The translations under genes were made by a program, and so were the position numbers. Positions 62,814 to 64,000 of a stretch of 64,000 nt of DNA are shown here, one piece after another (the first letter of the stretch is position 1; every line of letters starts with the position of its first letter). This DNA comes from Bacteroidota bacterium. Lineage in GTDB: Bacteria; Bacteroidota; Bacteroidia; UBA4408. Location: the NCBI GenBank assembly GCA_016718805.1, contig JADKCP010000003.1, positions 310,001-374,000 of the forward strand, in the 5' to 3' direction. The notes beneath the pieces were generated by a model, which saw nothing but the letters and a program-made list of their open reading frames with translations, did no database searches and was not told the DNA's origin.

Positions 62814-63821
62814 ATGAGAAAACTGGTGGTAGTCTACTCATTATTGCTGTGGAGTGGAGTGGCAACAGCCTGTGACTTTTGTAATTGTTATTTAGGAATT
62901 AATCCTCATTACAAAAAAAACAGTATTGGTTTGCGCGCTACTAGTTCAAATTATAATGGCTCTCACATGGAGTCTACTGAATTGGAAAAATATAATTTAA
63001 CCACACGCGATTTTGAAGAAAACCGTTCAACGTATGAAATACAAGCACAGTATTATCCTGTGCAAAAGTTGCAATTGCAATTGTTTATACCTTACATTCT
63101 AAATACTGAAACAATGAGCGACAATGCATATCGGTCCTTTACTACTGTTCCTGCAAGTACTGCTCGAATTAGTCATGCCGACCATACTGCTTCGCAAACG
63201 GAACAAACAGCCGTCGAAAAGAGCAGCAAAATTTCGGGCATGGGTGATCCCTTGTTACTGGCAAAATTTCAAGTGTTTAATATTAACGGATGGGATAGTA
63301 CAGCACTTCAACAACGCATGTTGCTTGGTGCCGGACTAAAACTCCCTTTAGGTAAATCGCATTTTGATGCAGCGATAAACCCCATAGAAAAATCGCATCA
63401 ACCGGGTACAGGAAGTTGGGATGTATTACCTAATTTAACCTATTTAGCAAAGTATAAGGCAATAGGTGTAAATGTAAATCTGTCGTATATGATAACAACG
63501 GAGGACAAACATGGATTTAAAAATTCGAATCGATGGAATGCCAATGTATCGGTGTACAAGGAATTTATGAAAGGTAAGTTCGCGGTTTATCCTTCTTTGG
63601 GGTTGTATTATGAACAGGCAGGTATGACAAATTACCAAGGTAGTAATCTTGAAAAATCGGGTGGAAATTTGATTTTAGCCCACGGCGGTTTGGATTTTTA
63701 TTACCGTAAATTTTCACTTTCCACAGCCTTTCATTTACCAACATTACAAAAATTAAATGGAGCTCAACCGCATATGAACTATCGATTTATAGTGGGTTTG
63801 AGTTATGTTATCAATTCTTAA
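62814..63821 (+). CDS. Outer-membrane-type beta-barrel with a CxxCxC start
   Basis: A 335-residue exported protein with a signal peptide (KLVVVYSLLLWSGVATA). The mature start CDFCNCYLGINPHYKKNSIG carries three cysteines. The rest is rich in aromatic residues with alternating beta-type strands (YEIQAQYYPVQKLQLQLFIP, LLGAGLKLPLGKSHFD) and ends RFIVGLSYVINS, an outer-membrane-like end. I recall similar proteins in Bacteroidota (CDxCxC then LGILPQFxKN) near MbnP-type genes. The function is unknown; a metal or transport link is an inference. Confidence 0.65.
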   Translation: MRKLVVVYSLLLWSGVATACDFCNCYLGINPHYKKNSIGLRATSSNYNGSHMESTELEKYNLTTRDFEENRSTYEIQAQYYPVQKLQLQLFIPYILNTETMSDNAYRSFTTVPASTARISHADHTASQTEQTAVEKSSKISGMGDPLLLAKFQVFNINGWDSTALQQRMLLGAGLKLPLGKSHFDAAINPIEKSHQPGTGSWDVLPNLTYLAKYKAIGVNVNLSYMITTEDKHGFKNSNRWNANVSVYKEFMKGKFAVYPSLGLYYEQAGMTNYQGSNLEKSGGNLILAHGGLDFYYRKFSLSTAFHLPTLQKLNGAQPHMNYRFIVGLSYVINS

Positions 63822-63864
63822 TTATAAATTTAAAAACAAAAAAATTAATCTTAAAAAATAAAAA

Positions 63865-64000
63865 ATGAAAACAAAAAAATTAGTATCCTCTATTCTCCTT
63901 GTCATTTCAGTTATTTTTTTAGCCAGCTCTTGTAAAAAAGATAAAGATGAAGAAACAATAGAACCAACAGCAACTGAGCAAAATTTGAAGTTGCACATTC
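63865..64000 (+). CDS. Lipoprotein, start of a possible MbnP-like protein (cut by window end)
   Basis: The first 45 codons of a gene that runs off the window. Signal peptide and lipobox: KKLVSSILLVISVIFLASS then CKKDKDEETIEPTATEQ. The next residues are NLKLHI. In Bacteroidota a lipoprotein with a start of this kind followed by a LKLH/ VTLHF strand is often MbnP-like, a copper-linked protein, but 45 residues are too few for a firm call. It lies 43 bases after the barrel gene. Confidence 0.4.
   Translation, partial: MKTKKLVSSILLVISVIFLASSCKKDKDEETIEPTATEQNLKLHI

Noticed and set aside
1..64000. tRNA or rRNA genes, CRISPR arrays, insertion sequences, prophage
   Set aside because: I looked for T-loop sequences, repeated spacers, transposase motifs and phage genes and saw none. 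A tRNA search program was not available.

Overview
The window looks like a chromosomal piece of a member of the Bacteroidota (Bacteroidetes). The signs are: A+T-rich DNA; many start regions carrying the TAnnTTTG promoter element of that phylum; A-rich leaders without a clear Shine-Dalgarno sequence; a ParA-ParB-DUF5683-DapB-LepB-WbqC gene cluster; and long Lys/Ala tails on ribosomal proteins uL22 and bL17. I saw no tRNA, rRNA, CRISPR array, insertion sequence or prophage. Most genes are ordinary housekeeping genes, and the name of each rests on motifs read by eye.

Layout. 1-8.1 kb: end of an RluA-type pseudouridine synthase, a LuxR-type response regulator, then a seven-gene minus-strand cluster (UPF0173 hydrolase, parA, parB, DUF5683, dapB, lepB, wbqC-like), a flavin reductase and two small cysteine-rich lipoproteins. 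8.1-26.4 kb: an NtrC-like regulator / Ppx-GppA / ABC-permease operon, a TPR-SpoIIE phosphatase, a PlsC-like acyltransferase, envelope peptidases (NlpC/P60, M23-LysM), cyclophilin, a MobA-like protein, PPK2, a RecD-like helicase, kynureninase, hemL and a desaturase. 26.5-38.9 kb: UbiA-like protein, two unknown proteins and bioD in one operon; trmD-rplS; mtaB; a GH16-like secreted protein; a 402-codon protein of unknown function with a DUF486 partner; carbonic anhydrase; phosphoglucomutase; a DUF2279 protein.

39.0-57.8 kb: a single plus-strand run of translation genes in the order rpsL, rpsG, fusA, rpsJ, the S10 and spc clusters, secY, map, infA, rpmJ, rpsM, rpsK, rpsD, rpoA, rplQ. It starts at a good TAnnTTTG promoter and ends at a strong hairpin with a GAAA loop. 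Five essential genes in this run are broken as written: fusA by an in-frame TAG, and rplE, rplO, rpsK and rplQ by one-base changes at A or T runs. Repairing one base restores a full-length protein in each case. Read or assembly error is the most likely cause, but this should be checked against raw reads because the breaks cluster here.

57.8-64 kb: a third small cysteine-rich lipoprotein, then an operon with an FdhF/YdeP-type molybdopterin oxidoreductase. The last 2 kb hold a small Cys/His protein, an outer-membrane-type barrel with a CxxCxC start, and the start of a lipoprotein that may be MbnP-like. This looks like part of a metal (possibly copper) handling locus that continues past the window. 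I did not find a clearly new defence or mobile system. The best leads are the damaged ribosomal operon, the cysteine-rich lipoprotein family and the truncated metal locus.
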